A DNA stretch of 58,830 nucleotides, taken from NCBI GenBank assembly GCA_009781515.1, contig WQXY01000014.1, positions 1-58,830 of the forward strand. Direction: 5' to 3'. The position numbers and the translations under genes are program-made. The DNA comes from Oscillospiraceae bacterium. GTDB lineage: Bacteria; Bacillota; Clostridia; Oscillospirales; Oscillospiraceae. The notes beneath the pieces were generated by a model. It saw nothing but the letters and a program-made list of their open reading frames with translations. It had not been told where the DNA came from and did no database searches. Position 1 is the stretch's first letter; each line of letters begins with the position of its first letter. Positions 26,136 to 33,889 of the stretch are shown piece after piece.

Positions 26136-26172
26136 CTGGATTGCCACGTCACTACGTTCCTCGCAATGACGG
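26136..26172. repeat. Dispersed palindromic repeat, copy 6
   Basis: CTGGATTGCCACGTCACTAC continuing GTTCCTCGCAATGACGG. It lies in the cysK 5' leader, 19 bases upstream of the start codon. Confidence 0.85.
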
Positions 26173-26183
26173 CGTGGTATATT

Positions 26184-26319
26184 GCTCTTTATTGACGAGG
26201 GTACTACAGGGAAGAGCCGTGAGGGGAAACGATGACCGGTTTTCGCTTTTTCGCGAAAACCGCTGGCACGTTTCACCGATGTAAGTGCTCTTTACGTAAA
26301 TAATATTTCAATAAAGAGC
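26184..26319. other. Unidentified 136-bp inverted-repeat element with nested stems
   Basis: The ends are a perfect 12-bp inverted repeat (GCTCTTTATTGA at 26184-26195, TCAATAAAGAGC at 26308-26319). Inside are two nested stems: GGGGAAACG with CGTTTCACC (one mismatch), and GGTTTTCGC with GCGAAAACC around a short T-rich loop. It lies between the ends of the cysK leader and the carB-dapF gene and has no gene. It could be a MITE, a small RNA, or part of the cysK leader. I found no match to a riboswitch class or T-box that I know. Confidence 0.55.
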
Positions 26320-26337
26320 TATTTCGTGACGGTGGTT

Positions 26338-29300
26338 TCAAATATCAATCTCGCCGTCGAAGCATTTGGTGGCGGAGCCTGTCATAAATACACGCTCGCC
26401 CGAATAGCGGATAATGAGGTCGCCGCCGGGAAGCTTGACCGTGATGTCGGTGTCTTTTTTGCAGTAGCCGTTTTCGACTGCGGCAATCGCCGCCGCACAC
26501 GCTCCCGTTCCACATGCTTTGGTTTCACCGTTGCCGCGCTCCCAAACACGTACGAGCAGTGTGTTCTCGTCAAGCACAAGCACAAACATTGTGTTGACTC
26601 GCTCGGGGAATATCGGGTCGTTTTCAAACTTCGGTCCGATTTCTTCCAAGTTTAAGTTGTGCACATCGTCACAAAATACAACACTGTACGGGTTGCCGAG
26701 CGAAAGGCAGGTTATTGCGTAGTCGGCGCCTGCGATTGTCACGGGTCTGCCGATTATTTTTTTACCGTCAAGCTTTACGGGGATTTTTGCGGCATCAAAC
26801 TCTACCCTGCCCATGTCGGTGGTGACTGTGGATACTTTGGTTCCTGTGGTCGACACCTGCATTTTTATGATAACACCGCACATTTCGACATTCATTTCCT
26901 GCTTGCGTACAATTCCCTCGTCATAGAGATACTTGCAGACACAGCGAAGTGCATTTCCGCAAACGCCGCCCATGGTGCCGTCGGGGTTGTAAATACTCAC
27001 TTTGGCGTCGGCTTTGTCCGACGGCTCAATGAGAACAACTCCGTCGCCGCCTATTCCGTAGTGACGGTCGCTGAGTCTGATACTCAGACTTTCGGGGTCT
27101 GTGATTTTATTGTAGTCCAAGCAGTTAAAGTATATGTAGTCGTTTCCGCAGGTTTGGATTTTTGTAAACTTTAATGCTCTTTTGTTTGAGCGCATTTTAT
27201 TGATATCGACAAGCTCAATGGTGGTGTCCCAATATTTGCTCATAAGGCAGTCGGCAACAACGTCTGCCGTGTCTATTGATGTCAGGCACGGAACATTACG
27301 CTCGACTGCTTTTCTGCGGATTTTAACGCTATCCCTGTCGGGGTCGCGTCCTTTGGTTGAGGTGGAAATGACGTAGCTTACTTTTCCGCTTTCAATGAGC
27401 GGCAGAATATTGTTTTCGCTCTCATATACCTTTCCGACGGAAATGGCGTCAAGCCCTACGCTTTTGAGCTTGGCTGTCGTGCCGCCGGTTGAATATATCT
27501 TAAAGCCGAGCTTGGCGAATTTGTGTGCCACATGCAAAACCTGCGCTTTGTCTTGGTCACGCACGGAAATGAATATGCCGCCGTCTTTTTTCATCTTGTA
27601 GCCCGCCGCGCGCATACCTTTATATAGAGCCTCCTCACGGGTTGAGGCTATGCCGAGCACTTCGCCCGTTGATTTCATTTCGGGTCCGAGCTGTGTGTCA
27701 ACATTGCCGAGCTTTTCAAACGAAAATACGGGCACTTTGACCGCAACGTAGGGCGGCTGCTTAAATATTCCCGTGCCGTAGCCTAAATCGCTGAGTCTTT
27801 CATCATTCATGCAGCGGGTGGCAAGATCAATCATCGGCACACCTGTCACCTTACTTATATAAGGAACAGTTCGCGAGGAGCGCGGGTTTACTTCTATGAC
27901 ATAAAGCTGACCCTCACTGAGCAGGTACTGGATATTTACAATGCCGATAACACCGAGAGCCGATGCAAGTCTTTTTGTGTAATCCAAGATTTTGCTGCTC
28001 ATGTAGTCATCAACATTCCATGCGGGGTAAACGGCGATAGAGTCGCCCGAGTGGACGCCCGCAACCTCAACATGCTCCATAATCCCGGGGATCAGTATGT
28101 CCGAGCCGTCGCAAATAGCGTCAACCTCAAGCTCCGTGCCTTGCAGATATTTGTCGATAAGCACGGGGTTTTCGATGTTTTGCCTTAAAATGATTTCCAT
28201 ATATTCTCTGATATCCGCCTGTGTAAATGCGATTATCATGTTTTGACCGCCAAGCACATATGACGGACGCATGAGTACGGGATATCCGAGTTTTTCTGCC
28301 ACGACAATTGCCTCATCGGCGGTTTTTACCGTGTCGCCCTTTGGTCTTGGAATTTGAAGCTCCTCAAGCAGCGCGTCAAAACGCTCGCGGTCTTCCGCCG
28401 CGTCGATGTCGGTCGGCTGTGTGCCGAGTATTTTAACACCGATTTTACTAAGATATGATGTGAGCTTAATCGCCGTCTGACCGCCGAATGCCACAACTGC
28501 GGCATAGGGCTTTTCCGTTTCAACAATGCTGTGCACATCTTCGTTTGTCAGCGGCTCAAAATAGAGTCTGTCGGCTGTGTCGAAGTCGGTTGAAACGGTT
28601 TCGGGATTGTTGTTTACCATAACAACGTCAAAGCCCGCGTTTTTAAGTGCCCAGACGCAATGAACCGAAGCATAGTCAAACTCTATCCCCTGCCCTATGC
28701 GTATCGGTCCCGAACCGAAGACAATAACCGTTCTTTTCGGCTCGCCCGTTTGGGCTTTTTCGGCTTTTGCCTTAAACAAAAGAGCTTCGTTTTCATCGTC
28801 AAAGGTTGAGTAAAAATATGATGTGTCTGCCGCGTATCTTGCCGCACATGTGTCAACCATTTTATATACCGCACGGCGCGGTGTTTTGACCTTTTTCTTT
28901 GAAAGCCGCTCTATAACAGCGTCTAAAAAGCCGAGCCGTTTGGCTTTGAGGTATAGCTCTTCATCTATATATTCAGCTTCAACTTTTGCAAGAGTTCTCT
29001 CCATCATCGCTATGTTGTTTAGTTTGTTTAAGAACCACTTGTCGATTTTGGTGATATCGTGAATTTCGTCAATATCTATGCCGCGGCGAAGTGCTTCGTA
29101 TACGACAAAAATCCGCTCGTCCGTGATGTTATGAAGCCTCTCACGGATAATATCCGTGCTCTGGCTCTCGCATATTTTGTCCACAAAGCTGTCTTTTCCG
29201 ACCTCTGCTCCCCTGACGGCTTTCATCATGGCTTCTTCAAAGGTTTTGCCGATTGCCATAACCTCGCCCGTGGCTTTCATTTGAGTGCCGAGGGTGCGCT

Positions 29301-30396
29301 TTGCATAAACGAACTTGTCAAAGGGCCATTTCGGGAATTTTATAACAACATAGTCGAGCACGGGCTCCTGCATAGCCGTGGTTTTGCCGCCCGTGATAGT
29401 GTTTGCGATTTCATCGAGTGTGTAGCCGATTGCAACCTTTGTTGCAACCTTTGCAATCGGGTAGCCCGTTGCTTTGGACGCAAGCGCCGACGAGCGTGAA
29501 ACACGCGGATTGACCTCGATAACCATGTAGTCAAAGCTGTGGGGGTCAAGTGCAAGCTGCACATTACAGCCGCCCTCAACTCCGAGCGAGCATACAATAT
29601 CAAGGCTTGCTTTTTTCAGCATTTGATATTCCTTGTCCGAGAGTGTCACTGCGGGGGCAACGACGATGCTGTCGCCGGTGTGAACACCGACAGGGTCAAC
29701 GTTTTCCATGGAGCAGACGGCTATTGCGTTGTTTTTCGAGTCGCGCATGATTTCAAACTCGACTTCTTTCCAGCCCGCAATGGACTGCTCGACAAGTATC
29801 TGACCGATTGGCGACATGCGAATACCGTTTGCCGCTGTTTCCTTGAGCTCTTCCATATTGTCGACAATGCCGCCGCCTGTCCCGCCGAGTGTAAATGCAG
29901 GGCGGATTATAAGCGGGAAGCCAAGCTCATTTGCAAAATCCACGGCGTCTTCGAGTGTTGTGACAACCTTTGAGGGGATAACGGGCTGACCGATTTCAAT
30001 CATTGTGTCCTTAAAAATCTGCCTGTCTTCCGCTTTGTCGATTGTTTCGGGGTTTGCTCCGAGAAGCCTGACGCCCTGCTGTTTCAAAAAGCCCGATTTT
30101 GCAAGCTGCATTGAAAGTGTGAGCCCTGTTTGCCCGCCGAGTGTTGAAAGCAGACTGTCGGGTTTTTCTTTTTTGATAATACGCTCAAGCACGGGGATTG
30201 TCAGCGGTTCGATATAAATCTTGTCCGCCATTTGATTGTCTGTCATGATTGTTGCGGGATTGGAGTTGACGAGCACTACCTCGATGCCCTCCTCGCGAAG
30301 TGCACGGCAGGCTTGCGTCCCTGCGTAGTCGAACTCTGCCGCCTGACCTATTACAATCGGACCTGAGCCGATGACCATAACTTTTTTAATTTCCAT
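26338..30396 (-). CDS. carB-dapF: Carbamoyl-phosphate synthase large subunit fused to diaminopimelate epimerase
   Basis: This single frame of 1352 residues holds two enzymes. Residues 1-1060 are CarB: a first ATP-grasp synthetase half (VMVIGSGPIVIGQAAEFDYAG at residues 6-26, in two parts), oligomerisation domain, second half (VIVFGSGPIRIGQGIEFDYA near 560) and the C-terminal MGS regulatory domain. From about 1068 the chain continues as DapF, which makes meso-diaminopimelate for lysine and peptidoglycan: CGNDYIYFNC, catalytic C1146 in GGVCGNALRC and C1295 in KACGTGACAA, both present. No stop separates them and I see no strong internal ribosome site before Met1068. It overlaps carA by 11 bases. 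The pairing of two unrelated pathways in one chain is unusual. Confidence 0.93.
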   Translation of the reverse strand: MEIKKVMVIGSGPIVIGQAAEFDYAGTQACRALREEGIEVVLVNSNPATIMTDNQMADKIYIEPLTIPVLERIIKKEKPDSLLSTLGGQTGLTLSMQLAKSGFLKQQGVRLLGANPETIDKAEDRQIFKDTMIEIGQPVIPSKVVTTLEDAVDFANELGFPLIIRPAFTLGGTGGGIVDNMEELKETAANGIRMSPIGQILVEQSIAGWKEVEFEIMRDSKNNAIAVCSMENVDPVGVHTGDSIVVAPAVTLSDKEYQMLKKASLDIVCSLGVEGGCNVQLALDPHSFDYMVIEVNPRVSRSSALASKATGYPIAKVATKVAIGYTLDEIANTITGGKTTAMQEPVLDYVVIKFPKWPFDKFVYAKRTLGTQMKATGEVMAIGKTFEEAMMKAVRGAEVGKDSFVDKICESQSTDIIRERLHNITDERIFVVYEALRRGIDIDEIHDITKIDKWFLNKLNNIAMMERTLAKVEAEYIDEELYLKAKRLGFLDAVIERLSKKKVKTPRRAVYKMVDTCAARYAADTSYFYSTFDDENEALLFKAKAEKAQTGEPKRTVIVFGSGPIRIGQGIEFDYASVHCVWALKNAGFDVVMVNNNPETVSTDFDTADRLYFEPLTNEDVHSIVETEKPYAAVVAFGGQTAIKLTSYLSKIGVKILGTQPTDIDAAEDRERFDALLEELQIPRPKGDTVKTADEAIVVAEKLGYPVLMRPSYVLGGQNMIIAFTQADIREYMEIILRQNIENPVLIDKYLQGTELEVDAICDGSDILIPGIMEHVEVAGVHSGDSIAVYPAWNVDDYMSSKILDYTKRLASALGVIGIVNIQYLLSEGQLYVIEVNPRSSRTVPYISKVTGVPMIDLATRCMNDERLSDLGYGTGIFKQPPYVAVKVPVFSFEKLGNVDTQLGPEMKSTGEVLGIASTREEALYKGMRAAGYKMKKDGGIFISVRDQDKAQVLHVAHKFAKLGFKIYSTGGTTAKLKSVGLDAISVGKVYESENNILPLIESGKVSYVISTSTKGRDPDRDSVKIRRKAVERNVPCLTSIDTADVVADCLMSKYWDTTIELVDINKMRSNKRALKFTKIQTCGNDYIYFNCLDYNKITDPESLSIRLSDRHYGIGGDGVVLIEPSDKADAKVSIYNPDGTMGGVCGNALRCVCKYLYDEGIVRKQEMNVEMCGVIIKMQVSTTGTKVSTVTTDMGRVEFDAAKIPVKLDGKKIIGRPVTIAGADYAITCLSLGNPYSVVFCDDVHNLNLEEIGPKFENDPIFPERVNTMFVLVLDENTLLVRVWERGNGETKACGTGACAAAIAAVENGYCKKDTDITVKLPGGDLIIRYSGERVFMTGSATKCFDGEIDI

Positions 30397-30796
30397 GCCT
30401 TGTCACCTTTGCTTTCATGGTGCCGTTTTCGCGCAAAATATGCGTCAGGGCACGGGTGTCTATGTCGTAAAGTCCGGGGATTTCGTTTTCGCGTAAAAAA
30501 ATGTCGAGATTGCCCTCACATCTGAAATTTGAAGGCTTCTCGCACCAGCTGCTCACTATATATGCCTTTAGATGAACCTTGTCCGATATTTTTTCTTCCG
30601 ATATTACTCCGTAATTTCCAATCAGCGGAAAGGTTTCTACAACAAGCTGCCCTGAATGTGCGGGGTCTGTCAGTGTTTCCATATAGCCTGTCATACGGGT
30701 TGAAATCACGATTTCCCCCTCGGCTTCCCCGTCAAAACCGAAGCTTTTCCCCTTGAAAACCACTCCGTTTTCAAGCACTAAATATACGTCTTTCAT
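30386..30796 (-). CDS. carA: Carbamoyl-phosphate synthase small subunit, N-terminal domain only
   Basis: CarA normally has about 360-380 residues: an N-terminal domain that contacts CarB and a C-terminal glutaminase (GATase) that supplies ammonia. This product has 136 residues and covers only the first domain: LVLENGVVFKGKSFGFDGEA at the start, STRMTGYMETLTDPAHSGQ, and the closing GLYDIDTRALTHILRENG. It stops where the linker to the glutaminase would begin, and carB starts 11 bases before the stop, so no glutaminase is hidden by a frameshift in between. The gene keeps a good GAGGGTGG ribosome site. It may help CarB fold or channel while free ammonia is the nitrogen source, or be a decaying remnant. 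Confidence 0.88.
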   Translation of the reverse strand: MKDVYLVLENGVVFKGKSFGFDGEAEGEIVISTRMTGYMETLTDPAHSGQLVVETFPLIGNYGVISEEKISDKVHLKAYIVSSWCEKPSNFRCEGNLDIFLRENEIPGLYDIDTRALTHILRENGTMKAKVTRHGN

Positions 30797-30882
30797 CTGC
30801 CACCCTCATATAAATTCATTCGATAAATATTACCATAATCCCAATGTCGTAGCAATAGTAAATATGTATAATCGAAAAAACG

Positions 30883-30911
30883 TTGACATATGAGTGATTT
30901 CATTATATTAT
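30883..30911 (+). promoter_or_regulatory. Sigma-A promoter of the peptide importer operon
   Basis: TTGACA (30883-30888), 17-bp spacer, TATTAT (30906-30911). It lies in the space between divergent carA and the solute-binding gene; the leader to the start codon is about 80 bases. Confidence 0.85.
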
Positions 30912-30996
30912 TCTACAGATGAAAACGAAAATTGACATGTTTTCACTATTAAAAGCGTATAAAAACAGAAAAATAATAAGGAGGAAAAACAAAAAA

Positions 30997-32802
30997 ATGA
31001 AAAAAATCTTAGCAATCTTATTGGCGACAGTAATGCTTCTCGTGCTCGTAGCGGGCTGCGGCGGAGCAACTCAAAAAGTCGGCGGTACCCTCACAGTCGG
31101 GTACGGACGCGCAGCAACCGGTGACTTCATCCACGGTTTCGGCAACAGTGCATATGACCTGAGTATCAAAACTCTACTCCACGGTGGTGCAAGCATGTTT
31201 GTCGTAACACTCGAAGGACATCTCGAAACAAACAAAACCACACTGCGTTCATTGGACGAAGAAGTTGATGATGAAGGCAACAAAACCTACACAATCACAA
31301 TCCAACGTGACCTTAAATGGTCTGACGGTGAGAGAATAACTGCAAAAGACTATGTCGCAGCATATCTGTGGAATGCTTCTCCGCAATGGATTGAAGCAGG
31401 CGCAGACTCTTACGAAGGTGTCGAGCTTATCGGCTGGGAAGCGTATAACGAAGGCGAAACAGAGTACTTTGCAGGCATTCAACTGATTGACGATTGGAAA
31501 TATTCACTTACAGTCGCTGCAGAAGAGCTCCCCAACTACAGTGAGTATATGTATATATCGGCAAGCCCGATACCGCTTCATTCATATGCTCCGGAAATTA
31601 ACATTGTTTCCGACGAAAACGGCTCAAAATTTGACGGCGACATTGCTGACGATGCCATGCGCGTTGCCACAGAAGAGCGCTTTGCTCCCACAGTCGTTTG
31701 CGGTCCCTACACATTTGTAAGCTTTGAAAACAACGTTGTTACACTCAAAGTCAACCTTAACTATAAGGGCGACAGCAACGGCAAAAAACCCACCATTGAA
31801 TACATTCAGCAAATTGAAGTCAGTGATGCAACAGACGTTGACATGCTCTTTGCAGGCGACGTTGACTACCTACCCGAAGAAATCGTCGGCGAAAAAATCG
31901 AGCGCGTTAAAGCAGAACCCGGATTTGAAGCACACAGCTTCCTGCGTAACGGTTACGGTGTTATGAACATGGCATGTGACTGGGGTCCGACAGCAGACGT
32001 CAATGTCCGCTGGGCGATTGCCTGCCTCGTTGACCGTAATGCACTGCTCGAGCAGGTTCTCGAAGGTTACGGCGGTCTTGTAGACACCGAAGCCGGTGAA
32101 GCACAATGGATGTATCAAATGAAAAAGGGCGAGCTCCAAGAGCAGCTTATCCCGATTGCACTTTCTGTCAGCAGAGCAAACGAATATCTTGACAAAACCG
32201 AGTGGAAATTTGAAGCAGACGGAACAACTCCGTTTGACCCGAGCAAAGCAACAGGCGGCGGTTATTTCCGTCACAATGCAGCCGGCGAAATGCTCACAAT
32301 CGTCCACGGTGCTGCAAATGCTCAAGTTGGTGCAGTTCTTGAAATTGAATTCTTAAAGAACACACCTCTTGCAGGCATTAACTACAACTTTGAATATCCC
32401 GACTGGGATACAATCCTTGACCAGCTTTACTTCGCATTCCGTCTACCCGACGAGGAGCGTTATTTCAGCACATTCTCAATGGGTACAGGCTTTGGCGTTC
32501 CGTTTGATCCGTACTACTCATGGCACTCAGACTTCCTCGGCACATACATCAATGCAGCTCAGTTTGAAGACGCAGAGCTTGACAGCCACATTATCTCAAT
32601 GCGCCGCAGAGAGCCTACCGACCACGAAGGATATCTCGATGCATGGTTTAAGTATGCAATCCGTTGGAACCAAATGCTTCCCTCAATTCCGCTTTATTCC
32701 AACGAATACTTTGACCTTCATAGTTCAAGAGTGCAAAATGTAAATACCAACCCGTTTGCATCTTGGTATGCAATCATCAGCGAAATCACCCTTGCAGACT
32801 AA
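30997..32802 (+). CDS. Peptide ABC transporter solute-binding lipoprotein (OppA/DppA type)
   Basis: The 601-residue lipoprotein captures a peptide-like ligand outside the cell. Start ATG 30997 follows AAGGAGG; the longer frame upstream lacks such a site. The signal ends in the lipobox LVLVAGCGGA. The SBP_bac_5 fold is recognisable from NKTTLRSLDEEVDDEGNKTY, LKWSDGERITAKDYVAAYLW and VNVRWAIACLVDRNAL. It is the first gene of the five-gene importer. A GC-rich hairpin after its stop (32841) may keep its message more abundant than that of the permeases. The ligand cannot be predicted. Confidence 0.93.
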   Translation: MKKILAILLATVMLLVLVAGCGGATQKVGGTLTVGYGRAATGDFIHGFGNSAYDLSIKTLLHGGASMFVVTLEGHLETNKTTLRSLDEEVDDEGNKTYTITIQRDLKWSDGERITAKDYVAAYLWNASPQWIEAGADSYEGVELIGWEAYNEGETEYFAGIQLIDDWKYSLTVAAEELPNYSEYMYISASPIPLHSYAPEINIVSDENGSKFDGDIADDAMRVATEERFAPTVVCGPYTFVSFENNVVTLKVNLNYKGDSNGKKPTIEYIQQIEVSDATDVDMLFAGDVDYLPEEIVGEKIERVKAEPGFEAHSFLRNGYGVMNMACDWGPTADVNVRWAIACLVDRNALLEQVLEGYGGLVDTEAGEAQWMYQMKKGELQEQLIPIALSVSRANEYLDKTEWKFEADGTTPFDPSKATGGGYFRHNAAGEMLTIVHGAANAQVGAVLEIEFLKNTPLAGINYNFEYPDWDTILDQLYFAFRLPDEERYFSTFSMGTGFGVPFDPYYSWHSDFLGTYINAAQFEDAELDSHIISMRRREPTDHEGYLDAWFKYAIRWNQMLPSIPLYSNEYFDLHSSRVQNVNTNPFASWYAIISEITLAD

Positions 32803-32840
32803 CCTTGCGCTATTTGCAAACATAGGTTAACCGTTAGATC

Positions 32841-32862
32841 GGGGGGAATACTTCTTCCCCCC
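32841..32862 (+). terminator. Hairpin between binding protein and permease genes (attenuator)
   Basis: A perfect 8-bp stem GGGGGGAA / TTCCCCCC with a six-base loop, followed only by GGTTTATAC, so a weak U-tract. Partial termination or mRNA protection would raise binding-protein levels over the membrane subunits. Confidence 0.6.
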
Positions 32863-32892
32863 GGTTTATACAATATTATGTAACAAGGGTGG

Positions 32893-33876
32893 GTGAATAC
32901 TTTGATTAAGTATATTATCAAGCGTGTAGTTATTCTTATTCCCGTACTTATCGGAATATCTATAATTCTTTTTATCGTTAGCAAGATGATGCCGGGCGAC
33001 CCGGTAAGAATGATGCTTCCGCTGACAATAAAACCGGAAAATTACGACGCAGCCTACGAAACAATGCGCGCAAGACTTGGTTTGGATAAGAGCGTTGTCG
33101 AGCAGTATTTTCGTTGGATGTATAACATTATAATCGAGGGAGATCTCGGTTTTTCGGCTTTATTCAGGAGACCTGTTGTTGAATGTATCGGAGAACCTCT
33201 TAAAAACACTATTATATTAAATGCATGTATAAACGTGCTGTATTTAATTATCGCCCTGCCTGTCGGAATAAGAATGGCTGTTAAGCGCGGCTCTCTTTTT
33301 GATAACGGATGGCAGGTTTTTTCACTGGCAACATACTCTGTTCCATCGTTTTTCCTTGCATTGTCGCTAATATTTATTTTCTCGATAACATTGGGGTGGC
33401 TGCCGCTGAGCGGTATGCCCAATGCCTCACTATTAGGCGGCTTTGATTTGTTTATATCATGGGTACGGCATTTGATCCTACCTGTTGTAACACTGACCAT
33501 AATAAGTCTTGCAGGTGCGATACGCTACATACGAAACGCAATGATAGACGCACTTTCGCAAGACTACATTCGCACAGCCCGCAGCAAGGGACTGAGCGAA
33601 AAGGTCGTTATTTATTCACATGCTTTCCGCAATGCACTCATACCGATTTCAACAATCATTGTTGGTGTTATATTCTCGCTGTTTGCGGGCTCTGCCATTA
33701 CAGAGGCGGTATTTTCATACCACGGAATAGGCAGGCTTTTGGTAACAGCTGTTCAAGGAAGAGACACTATGCTTGTTATTTCGATGAACCTCATCTTCTC
33801 GGTAATTAATGTCACGGCAGTGCTTGCTGCCGATATAGTATACGGGCTTATTGACCCGCGTATTAAACTTAAGTAA
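32893..33876 (+). CDS. dppB: Peptide ABC transporter permease (DppB/OppB type)
   Basis: The 327-residue permease has six predicted helices. The N-terminus IIKRVVILIPVLIGISIILF and KMMPGDPVRMML are typical of DppB. The coupling motif is YIRTARSKGLSEKVVIYSHA near residue 226, followed by FRNALIPI. It starts with GTG at 32893 behind GGGTGG. It pairs with the DppC-like subunit that follows 13 bases downstream. Unlike its partner, it has no extra domain. Confidence 0.94.
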   Translation: MNTLIKYIIKRVVILIPVLIGISIILFIVSKMMPGDPVRMMLPLTIKPENYDAAYETMRARLGLDKSVVEQYFRWMYNIIIEGDLGFSALFRRPVVECIGEPLKNTIILNACINVLYLIIALPVGIRMAVKRGSLFDNGWQVFSLATYSVPSFFLALSLIFIFSITLGWLPLSGMPNASLLGGFDLFISWVRHLILPVVTLTIISLAGAIRYIRNAMIDALSQDYIRTARSKGLSEKVVIYSHAFRNALIPISTIIVGVIFSLFAGSAITEAVFSYHGIGRLLVTAVQGRDTMLVISMNLIFSVINVTAVLAADIVYGLIDPRIKLK

Positions 33877-33889
33877 GGGGGTAAGAGGA

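Noticed and set aside
26136..26337. T-box or SAM-type leader of cysK
   Set aside because: The T-box sequence (GGTGGNACCGCG) and SAM riboswitch cores are absent; only a palindromic repeat and the unclassified element are seen.
27150..27240. Separate dapF gene with its own start at Met1068
   Set aside because: No ribosome binding site is visible before that ATG and the frame is open from CarB; a fused product is simpler, although internal initiation cannot be fully excluded.
30386..30800. Frameshift hiding a glutaminase domain after carA
   Set aside because: carB starts 11 bases before the carA stop and its first residues are canonical, so no space for 200 more residues exists in any frame.
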